64,000 nt of DNA from RGIG7213 sp045124505 (GTDB taxonomy: Bacteria; Bacillota; Clostridia; Oscillospirales; CAG-272). Positions 7,022 to 15,903 of this stretch are shown piece by piece. Under the pieces are notes generated by a model. It ran no database searches. It was not told the origin of the DNA and worked only from the letters and a program-made list of their open reading frames with translations. Numbering within the stretch: position 1 is the stretch's first letter; each line of letters opens with the position of its first letter. The stretch spans positions 1-64,000 of the forward strand of contig JBGVLZ010000024.1 of the NCBI GenBank assembly GCA_045124505.1, written 5' to 3'. The translations under genes and the position numbers were made by a program.

Positions 7022-10000
7022 ATGCAAACCAAATTCCGAAATTCAGCAAGACGGCTTATCGGTCTTATACTGACTGCCGTTATGATATTTTCCGCCTGCA
7101 TACCCGCAGCAGCTGTGACAAACGGCACGCCCGACAGCGGTATAACACAGCTTACCGTCGGTGAAAGCGTGAAATTCAAGGTATCGGGAATAAATCACAG
7201 GGTGACGTGGTCATCATCCGATGAAAGCGTCGCAAGCGTAAAAAACGGCACCGTTATCGGTGTCGGCGAGGGTGATGCTGTAATTACAGCGGAATGTCTT
7301 AAAAGGCTCGGAATCTGGATATTCTCGTGGTATTTTACGAGCATCAGGACATTTGACATCGAGGTGGTAACAGCAGAAAGCAAATTGAGTGCCGACGGCA
7401 GGCTTTCCCCCGAAATTGCCGCACTTTTCGGTGTATCACCCGATGAATATGACACCGACGGCGACGGAATAAACAACTATACCGAGGTATATATCACCTC
7501 TACAGACCCCTCTGTACCCGACACGGACAAAAACGGTGTTTCCGACGAAAATGAGGATGCTGACTGCGACGGACTTTCAAACATCTTTGAGCTTGATAAT
7601 GCCATAAAGCCCAACAATAAAGACACAGACGGCGACGGACTTTCCGACGGTGAGGAAGTAAACGAAACGGGCACAGATCCCAAAAGCCCCGATACGGACG
7701 GCGACGGTCTTTCCGACAAGGATGAAAAGCTCCTGGGCACAGATCCGCTTAAAGAAAAGACGGACGGCGTGACAGCCGACTTTGAAAGAGTGTTCGAGCA
7801 GACCTTAAGCGCAGAAAATTTCGACGAAATACTGCTTGACAGCGAAAGCGGTGCAATACCGTCGCTGATGCTTAAAGCAAAGGGCAATATAAACAACAGA
7901 ATATTTGTAAAAAAGGCTTCGTCAAACGGCTTTGCAGACAGCCGTGCGGTGATCGGCACAGCAGTCGATATCAGCGGTGAGGAGCTTGGAGAGGGAAAAA
8001 TATCCTTCTTGCTCAAAAACGATCCCCGCTTTTCGCTTTTCAAGGACGGAGTAAAGGAAACATTCAGCACGAGCGTCATATGCAGATACAATAACGGTGC
8101 TGTCGAATACCTGCAGACGGAATATAATGCGGACGAAAACACGGTCAGCGCCGTGATAAACGATGCGGGAACGTACTTCGTGCTCGATGTAAACAACATG
8201 TTCGGTGAGCTTGGATATGATCTCCCTTCCTCCGTTTATTCAAACAGAGTCACCGCGCACATAAAGCCCAAAAAATCGTCCGATGCCATGGCTCAGGCGG
8301 ATATCGTGTTCGTTATAGACACAACAGGCTCAATGAGCGAGGAAATAAACAACGTAAAAGAAAATATTTCAGCTTTTGCCGATGCCTTAAAGGAAAAAGG
8401 CGTGTCGGGCGCATTTGCGCTTGTAAGCTTTCAGGACTTGGAGGCAGACGGCGAAAATTCGACCGTTGTATATAAAAACGGCACAGATAACTGGTTTTAC
8501 GATACGGAATCATTTAAAAATGCAATTTCCGCACTTGCCCTCGGCGACGGAGGCGACTATCCCGAATGTGCGCTTGACGCACTTGAAACGGCAAGACTTC
8601 TCGATATGCGTGCATCTGCGGGAAAAATATTCATTCTCGTAACAGATGCAAATTACAAGACCGACAACAGATACGGTATCGTATCTATGGACGATGAAAT
8701 AAACCTGCTTAAAAACGCAGGCGTTATGTGCAGTGTTATTTCAAAGCCGTTCTGGGAAGAAGAATACAGTAAGCTCTGTACCGAAACAAACGGCACATGG
8801 GGCAGTATATACGGAGATTTCAACACAGAGCTTACCGCTGTTGCCGATAAAATAGGCTCCGATATCGTCGGTGACGGCTATTGGATATATCTTGATGGCA
8901 CAGTACCAACACCTGTAAGACTTGATGATAAGCCGTATTCAGGCAGTACCGTTGACACGGACAAGGACGGCATCCCCGACATACGTGAGCTTGTGAATAT
9001 AGAACCCGACGGTGAGGTTGACCTTGATGCATTACTTTATGAGGTAAGCGGCGGAATCATCACGGGAACAAGCTACGGTAGTGTCAAAACGTATTCATAC
9101 ATCAGCGATCCGACGGTGGTTGATACCGACTATGACGGAGTTGAGGACCCTGCCGATCCGATGCCTCTTGTGAACGTAAACAAGGGTATACTGCACTACG
9201 CTTACGACAATAAAGCGTGCAATATCGAATTTAAAACTGACTACCGTGATCTGATAGACGGAGATAATACAAAATATTCAAAGGACCTCTCAATACTCTC
9301 CCTGCTGTATGCCGCAGACACGTATGACGAATCTTACATAGAGCTTACGTCGGGAATCACCGTCGGCGGAAGCGATACGGGCAAAAATTTAGGTACGCTT
9401 CTGGGGCTTGATCCCGACTCACAGTTTATTTCAATCGAAGCATCGGATTATGCCGTTGATAAGGACGATATAACTGATTTCTTTGTCGGTCACAAGAAAA
9501 TTCTTCACAACGGCGTGGAAAACGAGGTCATAATCGTTGCCGTAAGAGGTACGAATGCCACAGTTGAAGAATGGTCAAGCAATTTCGACGTCGGCGCAGA
9601 CACAAAGGAATATTATGCAGCCCTCGGCAAAAGCCACCCGCATTGGAACAATAAAAACAACCACAAGGGCTTTGATGTCACAGCAACACGTGTTTACGAA
9701 AAGCTGATGTCTTATATTGAAGAAAATGTCGACCTGAAGGCACGCAAAAACATACTCATATGCGGCCACTCAAGAGGGGCGGCAATTGCGAACATACTCG
9801 GTGCACGCTTTGAAAGGGAGCATACGGATTACAATTCATTCACATATACGTTTGCAACACCGTACAACACAACGGATGCAGATGTGCTGAGCTACAAAAC
9901 GATATTCAATACCGTCAACAAAGATGACATTATCACGTATTTACCGCTTGAAAAATGGGGATTTAAGAAGTACGGCTCCACAAAAGCGGTAAGCGTAAGG

Positions 10001-10519
10001 GAATATTACGCAAGCGGTACGTCAGAGGGCACATTCAAATGGCTGACAGGCGTTGACTACAATGATGACGGCGGTACACAGAGAACACTTGACTGCTTTG
10101 CTGTAATAGTCGATAACCGAGAGCAGCTATATAAGCTCGACACAAGCGAGGACGGCACAGTTTATGAAAACGATATCGGCCATCTTACAAAGGGCGGAGC
10201 AGAACAGGAGCTTGTTGAGCTTCAGGCAACGCTTGAAGCCGAAAGACTTGCGAGATTCTGCACGCTCAAGGTAGTCGGCAGTCTTGCATGGTGGCACGTT
10301 GAAGTAAATTACAGCCCCGCATATTTCATGCAGATAATTGCCAACATGGCAACAAGCACAGGACCGCTTCTCGGACGTGACGTAAAGGGTAAATATGCAA
10401 CTGCAAAAACATCGTTTGTCGCCTCCAGCGGAGTTGTCATCGTCGGCGGTCTGACACACCCGCATATGCAGCCGACATATTATCTTATAGTATATAATGA
10501 CCGTGCACCGCTTGCATAA
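7022..10519 (+). CDS. Secreted multidomain protein: Ig-like, Ca-binding repeats, VWA domain, class-3 lipase
   Basis: The reading frame is open from 6833, but the true start is 7022: an AGGAG site is in place and a signal peptide begins there (MQTKFRNSARR, hydrophobic core, cleavage near AAA). That gives 1165 residues. In order: a BIG2-like Ig domain (about 40-95), thrombospondin-3-like Ca-binding repeats with DTDGDGLSD motifs (about 140-250), a linking domain, a von Willebrand A domain (about 426-600) with the MIDAS start DTTGSMS, more DTD.DG repeats (about 645 and 700), then an alpha/beta-hydrolase domain of the lipase class 3 type with the nucleophile elbow GHSRGAA near residue 914. No membrane anchor is seen. 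It probably acts outside the cell on lipid or ester substrates; the VWA may bind protein or matrix. The domains are clear; the role is inferred. Confidence 0.87.
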   Translation: MQTKFRNSARRLIGLILTAVMIFSACIPAAAVTNGTPDSGITQLTVGESVKFKVSGINHRVTWSSSDESVASVKNGTVIGVGEGDAVITAECLKRLGIWIFSWYFTSIRTFDIEVVTAESKLSADGRLSPEIAALFGVSPDEYDTDGDGINNYTEVYITSTDPSVPDTDKNGVSDENEDADCDGLSNIFELDNAIKPNNKDTDGDGLSDGEEVNETGTDPKSPDTDGDGLSDKDEKLLGTDPLKEKTDGVTADFERVFEQTLSAENFDEILLDSESGAIPSLMLKAKGNINNRIFVKKASSNGFADSRAVIGTAVDISGEELGEGKISFLLKNDPRFSLFKDGVKETFSTSVICRYNNGAVEYLQTEYNADENTVSAVINDAGTYFVLDVNNMFGELGYDLPSSVYSNRVTAHIKPKKSSDAMAQADIVFVIDTTGSMSEEINNVKENISAFADALKEKGVSGAFALVSFQDLEADGENSTVVYKNGTDNWFYDTESFKNAISALALGDGGDYPECALDALETARLLDMRASAGKIFILVTDANYKTDNRYGIVSMDDEINLLKNAGVMCSVISKPFWEEEYSKLCTETNGTWGSIYGDFNTELTAVADKIGSDIVGDGYWIYLDGTVPTPVRLDDKPYSGSTVDTDKDGIPDIRELVNIEPDGEVDLDALLYEVSGGIITGTSYGSVKTYSYISDPTVVDTDYDGVEDPADPMPLVNVNKGILHYAYDNKACNIEFKTDYRDLIDGDNTKYSKDLSILSLLYAADTYDESYIELTSGITVGGSDTGKNLGTLLGLDPDSQFISIEASDYAVDKDDITDFFVGHKKILHNGVENEVIIVAVRGTNATVEEWSSNFDVGADTKEYYAALGKSHPHWNNKNNHKGFDVTATRVYEKLMSYIEENVDLKARKNILICGHSRGAAIANILGARFEREHTDYNSFTYTFATPYNTTDADVLSYKTIFNTVNKDDIITYLPLEKWGFKKYGSTKAVSVREYYASGTSEGTFKWLTGVDYNDDGGTQRTLDCFAVIVDNREQLYKLDTSEDGTVYENDIGHLTKGGAEQELVELQATLEAERLARFCTLKVVGSLAWWHVEVNYSPAYFMQIIANMATSTGPLLGRDVKGKYATAKTSFVASSGVVIVGGLTHPHMQPTYYLIVYNDRAPLA

Positions 10520-10538
10520 TAACAAAAAGGGGTAAAAT

Positions 10539-10946
10539 ATGACACTTAACAGCTGTAAAAAAATTATACCTTTATCAATCGCGGTATATATCATTCAGTT
10601 TTTGGTCTTTCCCACGTTTTTCCCGAAATATTATCCCCGAAGCAACGAGGCGGTGTTTATTTTCCTGATCCCCGCCGTTTTATCGGCAATCATCGGAATA
10701 TGCTTCTTGAAGGCAAATATTAAAGGCTGTCTTATATCCGATATCGTTTATTGCCTCGCCGTCTGTATATATCACGGCAAAGGCTTTTACGGTATAGGAC
10801 TCAGGGGAATATATCTCGACGGTGCGAAGCCCGTATATTCATTTGAATATGCACTTATCGGTATTCTGATAATTTTCGTCCTGTTTTCCCTTTTCCGGCT
10901 TTCAGTCTTCGGAGTATACCGATTGGTTTTGAAAATAAAAAACTGA
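10539..10946 (+). CDS. Small membrane protein of unknown function
   Basis: The 135-residue product has four hydrophobic segments (about residues 10-30, 40-58, 62-80 and 100-128) and no recognised motif. An AAGGGG ribosome binding site precedes the ATG, and the gene starts 19 bases after the VWA-lipase gene, so the two are probably cotranscribed. The C-terminus ends in a short basic tail. I do not recognise the family. Confidence 0.65.
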   Translation: MTLNSCKKIIPLSIAVYIIQFLVFPTFFPKYYPRSNEAVFIFLIPAVLSAIIGICFLKANIKGCLISDIVYCLAVCIYHGKGFYGIGLRGIYLDGAKPVYSFEYALIGILIIFVLFSLFRLSVFGVYRLVLKIKN

Positions 10947-10952
10947 CCGCCT

Positions 10953-11345
10953 TCCGTAGAGGCGTGCATCGCACCACCCCGAACACACAGACCGTCGTGG
11001 CGTGCATCGCACGTCCGCATACCCTAGGGGACGACGTCCTCGACGTCCCGTGAAAATTAAACACCTTTACAGACGGATGAGGTGTCAGATTAAATGGGTT
11101 TGAGGCGGTCGATTCGTGAATCGACCCTACGGCACCACGCCGAATTAAACGCCGTCCCCTACAACATCTATTATCTATTCTCTTTTCTCTATTATCTATT
11201 ATCTATTTTCCCCCTACAGGCACCACCCCGAATATACAGACCGTATAATAAAAAATGAAAATATTTCCGCAGGAAATATGCGCATCCCACGGTGGGGGGC
11301 CGGGGATGCGCCATCACCCCCGAATTAAATGAACACAAACGGTTT
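10953..11345. repeat. REP-like mosaic with ATAGATA tract and nested hairpin
   Basis: Contains GGCGTGC-class modules, a GGGACG-class module, a GTAGGGTCGATTC-class palindrome, a tract of 7-base TATTATC units (11168-11212), and a two-hairpin element at 11261-11312 (ATATTTCC/GGAAATAT followed by GCGCATCCC/GGGGATGCGC). No gene is seen in it. Confidence 0.85.
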
Positions 11346-11382
11346 TCACCGTCCGAATGAAATAAATTAAATGGAGAACAAT

Positions 11383-12630
11383 ATGGAAAACACTCTTGTT
11401 TTGCAAAGATGCACAGAGGCAAAAAATGCAAGCTCTGCGCTTGCGGCATCTTCAAGCGAGGTAAGAAATACAGCACTTGCCGAAATTGCAAAGGCGCTTG
11501 AAGAAAACTGCGGAAAAATTTTGGCTGAAAATAAAAAAGACATAGAAAAGGCTGCCGAAAACGGTGTGCGTGAAACGATGATAGACCGTCTGACATTGAC
11601 GGAAAGCCGTGTTTTCGCAATTGCAAATTCGGTAAGAAAGCTCATAGCTCTGCCCGATCCGCTTGGTGAGGGTGAGGTATTTATCCGTCCCAACGGACTC
11701 AAGATCACGAGAATGAACGTACCTCTCGGCACGATAGGCATCATTTACGAGGCACGTCCGAATGTTACAGCCGATGCCGCCGCTATCTGCATCAAAACCG
11801 GTAACACGGCGGTGCTCCGAGGCGGTAAGGAGGCATTCAATTCAAACCGCTGTATTTGCGGCGTTATGCGTGAAGCAGTCAAAAAAGCGGGACTTCCCGA
11901 GGGCTGTATCTGCTTTATCGACGATCCCGACCGTTCATCAAGTATTGCACTTATGGGTGCTGTCGGTCTTATCGACGTGCTGATTCCCAGAGGCGGAAAA
12001 GGCCTTATAAAATCGGTATGCGAAAACGCATCCGTTCCCGTAATTGAAACAGGTGCGGGCAACTGCCACGTTTACGTTGAGAAAAGTGCGGATATCGATA
12101 TGGCACTCAAGGTATGCATAAACGCAAAGGTCAGCCGTCCTTCAGTATGTAATGCGGCTGAAACACTGCTTTGCGATGAAGCGCTCGCAGATGAATTTTT
12201 ACCGCTTTTCAAGGCTGAGGCTGACAAATACAATGTCGAATTACGAGGCTGTGAAAAGACATGCAGGATACTTGAAGGAATTACACCTGCAACAGATGAG
12301 GATTTTTACACCGAATATAACGACTATATAATGTCTGTCAAGGTCGTGTCGGATGTTTGCGAGGCGGTTGAGCATATAAACCGCCACTCAACACATCACA
12401 GTGAGGCGATAATGACGAAGGATATAGACTCTGCCGATTATTTCACGAAGAATATCGACTCAGCGGCGGTCTATGTCAACGCATCGACAAGATTTACCGA
12501 CGGAGAGGAATTCGGATTCGGTGCGGAAATAGGAATTTCAACACAGAAAATGCATGCAAGAGGTCCGATGGGCCCCAGCCAGCTTACAAGCATTAAATAT
12601 ATAATCGAAGGGAAAGGACAAATAAGATAA
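11383..12630 (+). CDS. proA: Glutamate-5-semialdehyde dehydrogenase (gamma-glutamyl phosphate reductase)
   Basis: ProA reduces gamma-glutamyl phosphate with NADPH in proline biosynthesis. The protein aligns with the family over its full length, including 'NVPLGTIGIIYEARPNVT', 'VLRGGKEA' and the catalytic-cysteine region 'SRPSVCNAAETLL'. The ATG at 11383 is preferred since GGAG lies six bases upstream; an in-frame ATG at 11371 would add four residues. ProB (glutamate 5-kinase) is not adjacent, unlike in many bacteria. The stop codon overlaps the start of the YlbF-family gene by one base, so the two are coupled. Confidence 0.95.
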   Translation: MENTLVLQRCTEAKNASSALAASSSEVRNTALAEIAKALEENCGKILAENKKDIEKAAENGVRETMIDRLTLTESRVFAIANSVRKLIALPDPLGEGEVFIRPNGLKITRMNVPLGTIGIIYEARPNVTADAAAICIKTGNTAVLRGGKEAFNSNRCICGVMREAVKKAGLPEGCICFIDDPDRSSSIALMGAVGLIDVLIPRGGKGLIKSVCENASVPVIETGAGNCHVYVEKSADIDMALKVCINAKVSRPSVCNAAETLLCDEALADEFLPLFKAEADKYNVELRGCEKTCRILEGITPATDEDFYTEYNDYIMSVKVVSDVCEAVEHINRHSTHHSEAIMTKDIDSADYFTKNIDSAAVYVNASTRFTDGEEFGFGAEIGISTQKMHARGPMGPSQLTSIKYIIEGKGQIR

Positions 12631-13019
12631 TGGAAATTTTTGAACTTGCAAGACAGCTCGGAGAAGCTATAAAAGAGGATGAAAGAGTAATAAGACTCAA
12701 CCGTGCAACACTCGCTTACGAATCTGATGTGGAGCTTTTGAAGAAGATAAGCGAATATAACGACCTTTCAAAGAAGCTTGCCGATTCGTTTGAAACAGAC
12801 GGAAAGGACTCCGACACGGTAAAGGAGCTTGGCTTCAAGCTCAAGGAGCTTTATACAGAGATCATGCAGATCCCCACGATGGTGGAGTTTTCCGAAGCAA
12901 AGGAAGCTGTTGACAAATTTATGGAACAGGTCAACGGTGAAGTAATGTACACGGTAACAGGCACACGTCCCTGCAGTGAAAGCGGCTGTGACGGCGATTG
13001 CTCACATTGCCACGGATAA
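12630..13019 (+). CDS. YlbF-family protein
   Basis: This 129-residue, mainly helical protein matches the YlbF/YmcA family (Com_YlbF) over residues about 1-110. In Bacillus the family members YlbF and YmcA work with YaaT and affect RNase Y-dependent mRNA processing, competence, biofilm and sporulation. The C-terminus is distinctive: four cysteines in 'CSESGCDGDCSHCHG' suggest metal or Fe-S binding, consistent with the Fe-S clusters known for the Bacillus Y-complex. The start is coupled to proA by a TAATG junction. Whether this is the YlbF orthologue or a paralogue is unclear. Confidence 0.8.
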   Translation: MEIFELARQLGEAIKEDERVIRLNRATLAYESDVELLKKISEYNDLSKKLADSFETDGKDSDTVKELGFKLKELYTEIMQIPTMVEFSEAKEAVDKFMEQVNGEVMYTVTGTRPCSESGCDGDCSHCHG

Positions 13020-13038
13020 TATCCGTACTATCACAAAC

Positions 13039-13093
13039 GGTTTCGGTATCAACGGGAAAGTTGAAACTTCCTTGATGCGTTGATACCGAAGCC
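13039..13093 (+). ncRNA. Long stem-loop between the ylbF-type gene and tgt
   Basis: A perfect 13-base inverted repeat (13042-13054 with 13078-13090), extended to about 16 pairs with one G-U, encloses a 23-base loop that can form a smaller bulged hairpin (GGAA...TTCC). There is no T-run after it, so it is not a standard terminator. It may be an RNase processing site, an mRNA-stability element or a leader structure for tgt. It does not look like a preQ1 riboswitch. Confidence 0.55.
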
Positions 13094-13117
13094 CTTGGAA
13101 AAATAGGAATTAATCGT

Positions 13118-14248
13118 ATGTTTAAAGTTTTATTAAAAGAAAACCGTGCAAGAAGGGGAGAATTTGTAAGCTGTCACGGAACGGTACAGACTCCCGTTTT
13201 CATGAACGTCGGCACGTCAGCCGCAATAAAAGGCGGTATATCAACGCAGGATCTGTATGAGCTTGGCTGTCAGATAGAGCTGTCAAATACATACCATCTG
13301 CACGTGCGTCCCGGCGATGAGGTCATACGTGACCTCGGCGGTATACACAAATTTTTCAATTGGGACAGACCTGTTCTGACTGACAGCGGCGGATTTCAGG
13401 TGTTTTCTCTTGCCCCCTTACGCAAGATAACGGAAGAGGGCGTGCATTTCGCCTCGCATATAGACGGAAAGCGCATATTTATGGGTCCCGAGGAGTCGAT
13501 GCGCATACAGTCAAATCTTGCATCAACCGTTGCCATGGCATTTGACGAATGTGTTGAAAACCCTGCGGAGTATGATTATGCAAAAAACTCGTGCGAAAGA
13601 ACGTACAGATGGCTGATCCGCTGTATGGATGAGATGAAGCGCCTTAACTCGCTTGAGGGCACCATCAACAAGCAGCAGATGCTGTTCGGAATAAATCAGG
13701 GCAGTACGTATGAGGACTTGCGTATAAACCATATGAAGCAGATATCAAAGCTCGATCTTGACGGTTACGCAATAGGCGGCCTTGCAGTCGGTGAAAAAAC
13801 AGAAGATATGTACAGAATAATCGACGCAGTTGAACCGTTTATGCCCGAGGATAAGCCGAGATATCTTATGGGTGTCGGAACACCGTGGAATATTATTGAG
13901 GCAGTCTACAGAGGCGTTGACTTCTTTGACTGCGTAATGCCGTCACGTAATGCCCGCCACGGATACCTGTTTACGTGGGAAGGCACGGTCAACGTGCTCA
14001 ATAATAAGTATGAGCGTGATCCCTCCCCCATATCACCGTCGTGTAATTGCCCCGCCTGCAAGCACTATTCAAAGGGATATATAAGACATTTGTTCAAGTC
14101 AAAGGAAATGCTCGGCATGCGCCTTGCAGTCATGCATAACCTTTACTTCTATAACGATCTTATGGCAAAGATCCGTCTTGCAATCGAGGAAGGCAGATAC
14201 GGCGAGTTTTACGAAAAATACCGCATATCACTGCAAAAAAGAGTATAA
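13118..14248 (+). CDS. tgt: Queuine tRNA-ribosyltransferase
   Basis: Tgt exchanges guanine 34 for the queuosine precursor preQ1 in GUN-anticodon tRNAs. The 376-residue protein has the family landmarks: 'LTDSGGFQVFSL' (catalytic Asp), 'HIDGKRIFMGPE', 'GGLAVGE', 'YLMGVGTP', the second catalytic Asp in 'FFDCVMPSRNARHG', and the zinc site 'CNCPAC...HL...E...H' near residue 310. The usual partners queA, ruvB and yajC are not adjacent. The gene follows a long stem-loop and ends in a strong terminator. Confidence 0.97.
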   Translation: MFKVLLKENRARRGEFVSCHGTVQTPVFMNVGTSAAIKGGISTQDLYELGCQIELSNTYHLHVRPGDEVIRDLGGIHKFFNWDRPVLTDSGGFQVFSLAPLRKITEEGVHFASHIDGKRIFMGPEESMRIQSNLASTVAMAFDECVENPAEYDYAKNSCERTYRWLIRCMDEMKRLNSLEGTINKQQMLFGINQGSTYEDLRINHMKQISKLDLDGYAIGGLAVGEKTEDMYRIIDAVEPFMPEDKPRYLMGVGTPWNIIEAVYRGVDFFDCVMPSRNARHGYLFTWEGTVNVLNNKYERDPSPISPSCNCPACKHYSKGYIRHLFKSKEMLGMRLAVMHNLYFYNDLMAKIRLAIEEGRYGEFYEKYRISLQKRV

Positions 14249-14250
14249 TA

Positions 14251-14295
14251 AAACGCCTTCGTCGGATAATTACCGGTGAAGGCGTTTCATTTTTA
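14251..14295 (+). terminator. Terminator of tgt
   Basis: Arms AAACGCCTTC (14251-14260) and GAAGGCGTTT (14278-14287), with an inner TCGG/CCGG extension, are followed by a T-rich tract. Confidence 0.85.
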
Positions 14296-14329
14296 AACCC
14301 GTTTATGTTCGTTTCATTCGTGGTGATGC

Positions 14330-14520
14330 CTGTAGGGGCGGATTCCATATCCGCCCGTTTGAAACCCATTCTTCTTTATTAAAATCAACAAACATACCGC
14401 CCGCGGCGGTGCGCCCTATGCCCGTGGCGGCTCGTACCGAGCCGAGGGGGGACGGGCAGGGCGCCATTTTTTTACCCATTCATGCTCATTTTATGCAGAC
14501 GTGCGATGCACGCCCCTACG
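14330..14520. repeat. REP-like modules and nested poly-C cruciform
   Basis: A GTAGGGGCGG module (14333 onward) is followed by a 69-base nested cruciform (14396-14464): ACCGCC/GGCGGT hairpin, outer stem GCGCCCT/AGGGCGC, second stem GCCCGT/ACGGGC, inner CGGCTCG/CGAGCCG, with a G-run on one side. A GGACGTGC-class module ends the array (about 14498-14520). Near-identical cruciforms lie at 18729, 26887 and, inverted, at 57713. Confidence 0.88.
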
Positions 14521-14588
14521 GAAGGTTGTTAAAATGTAAAATTTGTGTATCTAAAATTTTAAATCGTATTTTGTCATCGCTCTTTGCC

Positions 14589-14617
14589 TTGACAAATATT
14601 TTTTTTTATGGTAAACT
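14589..14617 (+). promoter_or_regulatory. Promoter of the rpmG-secE-nusG-rplKA operon
   Basis: TTGACA at 14589-14594, 17-base spacer, TAAACT at 14612-14617. The roughly 95-base untranslated leader before rpmG can form hairpins but matches no leader I know. Confidence 0.75.
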
Positions 14618-14719
14618 CGCATTACCTCTGCGGTGTTGACCGCCGAGGGAGGCTTTCATAAAGCAGACTTGCCGTCATCTTCAGGCAGTCATGCTTTAAA
14701 TCAAACAGGAGGTGCCGAA

Positions 14720-14869
14720 ATGAGAGAAAAAATCACACTTGCCTGCACAGAATGCAAGCAGCGCAACTATGACAGCAAAAAGAACAAGAAGAACACTCCC
14801 GACAGACTTGAGCTGAATAAGTACTGCCGCTTCTGCCGCAAGCACACTCTTCACAAAGAAACGAAGTAA
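14720..14869 (+). CDS. rpmG: 50S ribosomal protein L33
   Basis: A 49-residue L33 of the zinc-ribbon (C+) type, with paired cysteines in 'CTEC' and 'CRFC' and the family pattern 'RNYDSKKNKKNTPDRLELNKYC'. The start at 14720 is fixed by a full AGGAGGT site seven bases upstream; the longer open frame from 14633 is not coding. It heads the transcription-translation cluster with secE and nusG, the normal clostridial order. Confidence 0.96.
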   Translation: MREKITLACTECKQRNYDSKKNKKNTPDRLELNKYCRFCRKHTLHKETK

Positions 14870-14888
14870 GAATCGTACAGGAGGAAAA

Positions 14889-15191
14889 ATGGCTGAGAAA
14901 GAATTGAACAACGAAGTACAAAACGTTGAAAACAAGGCTGACGAGTCCAAAAAGGACAAGGACAGCAAGAAGCCCGAGAAGAAAAAGGGCCCCGGTATTG
15001 GCACGAAGATCCTGAACGTTCTTAAGGACTACAAGGGTGAGATCAAAAAGATCACCTGGCCCACACCCAAGCAGACGCTTCACAACACACTTGTTGTTAT
15101 CGGTGCTATGGTATTGGTAGGTATTTTCGTATTTTTGCTTGATACCGCTTTTTCCGAAGTGGTTGAACTCCTTGCCGGAATAGGTAAATAA
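14889..15191 (+). CDS. secE: Preprotein translocase subunit SecE
   Basis: SecE is the small essential clamp of the SecYEG channel. The 100-residue product has a highly charged N-terminal extension (about residues 1-38, Lys/Glu/Asp-rich), then the amphipathic helix with 'YKGEIKKITWPTPKQT' and one transmembrane helix (about 65-90), the single-span Gram-positive form. An AGGAGG-type site lies just upstream, and the gene sits between rpmG and nusG as usual. Confidence 0.95.
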   Translation: MAEKELNNEVQNVENKADESKKDKDSKKPEKKKGPGIGTKILNVLKDYKGEIKKITWPTPKQTLHNTLVVIGAMVLVGIFVFLLDTAFSEVVELLAGIGK

Positions 15192-15219
15192 GCTACTGAA
15201 AATTAGGAGGTAATTCCCT

Positions 15220-15783
15220 ATGATGGACGATTACTCTCTCGATCCTAAGTGGTATGTTGCTCACACCTATTCGGGATATGAGAATAAAGTAAAGGATAAT
15301 ATTGAAAAGATCGTTGAAAACAGAAATCTTTCCGATGTTATCACAGATGTCAGGATCCCTGTGGAGACCGTTGTGGAGATGGACGGCGACCAGAAAAAGG
15401 AATCCGAAGCTAAAATGTTCCCAAGCTATGTGCTTGTAAAGATGGTAATGAACGATGCAACATGGCACGTTATCAGAAACATCACAGGCGTTACGGGATT
15501 TGTAGGTCCCGGCTCCAAGCCCGTTGCACTTACGGACGATGAGGTTGCCGCTTTGGGAATCGACCTTGCAAACGGAGAAGAAACCTCCGCACGCAAGACG
15601 ACCACGCTCGGCTTTGCAGTCGGCGATACGGTCGCTATAAGAGAAGATGTGCTTTTCGGCGTAAATACAGCCACAGTCACAGCTATCTCGCCCGACTTGA
15701 AGAAAGTCAATGTCACAGCGCTTATGTTCGGAAGAGAAACACCTATCGAACTTGATGCCGCTGACGTTAAGCCTTTGAAATAA
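15220..15783 (+). CDS. nusG: Transcription termination/antitermination protein NusG
   Basis: The 187-residue NusG has the N-terminal RNA-polymerase-binding domain ('WYVAHTYSGYENKVKDNIEK', 'FPSYVLVKMVMND', 'GVTGFVGPGSKP') and the C-terminal KOW domain (about 128-185). ATG at 15220 is nine bases after AGGAGG; a second ATG immediately follows. The gene is cotranscribed with secE and followed by a structured leader before rplK. Confidence 0.96.
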   Translation: MMDDYSLDPKWYVAHTYSGYENKVKDNIEKIVENRNLSDVITDVRIPVETVVEMDGDQKKESEAKMFPSYVLVKMVMNDATWHVIRNITGVTGFVGPGSKPVALTDDEVAALGIDLANGEETSARKTTTLGFAVGDTVAIREDVLFGVNTATVTAISPDLKKVNVTALMFGRETPIELDAADVKPLK

Positions 15784-15789
15784 GGCATT

Positions 15790-15880
15790 CCGCAGAACAC
15801 TGCGGTAAATGTGGGAGGAAGAAAATTCACTTATCATCTTCCGAACAACCACATGGGCAGAATAACGGTATATTCTGCTA
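15790..15880 (+). promoter_or_regulatory. Structured leader of rplK-rplA, probable L1-binding autoregulatory site
   Basis: Three hairpins lie between nusG and rplK: CCGCAG/CTGCGG just after nusG; a kinked stem of GTGG (15811-15814) with CCAC (15849-15852) and GGAAGA (15817-15822) with TCTTCC (15837-15842), having an asymmetric internal loop; and GCAGAATA (15857-15864) with TATTCTGC (15871-15878). The middle element matches the GTGGGAGG...CCAC form I know from Firmicute rplK leaders, where ribosomal protein L1 binds its own mRNA. Confidence 0.65.
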
Positions 15881-15903
15881 CGGAAAGGAATCGGTAACAT
15901 AAA

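Noticed and set aside
13039..13093. preQ1 riboswitch upstream of tgt
   Set aside because: A preQ1 aptamer is a short hairpin with an A-rich tail forming a pseudoknot; this is a long symmetric stem without that tail.
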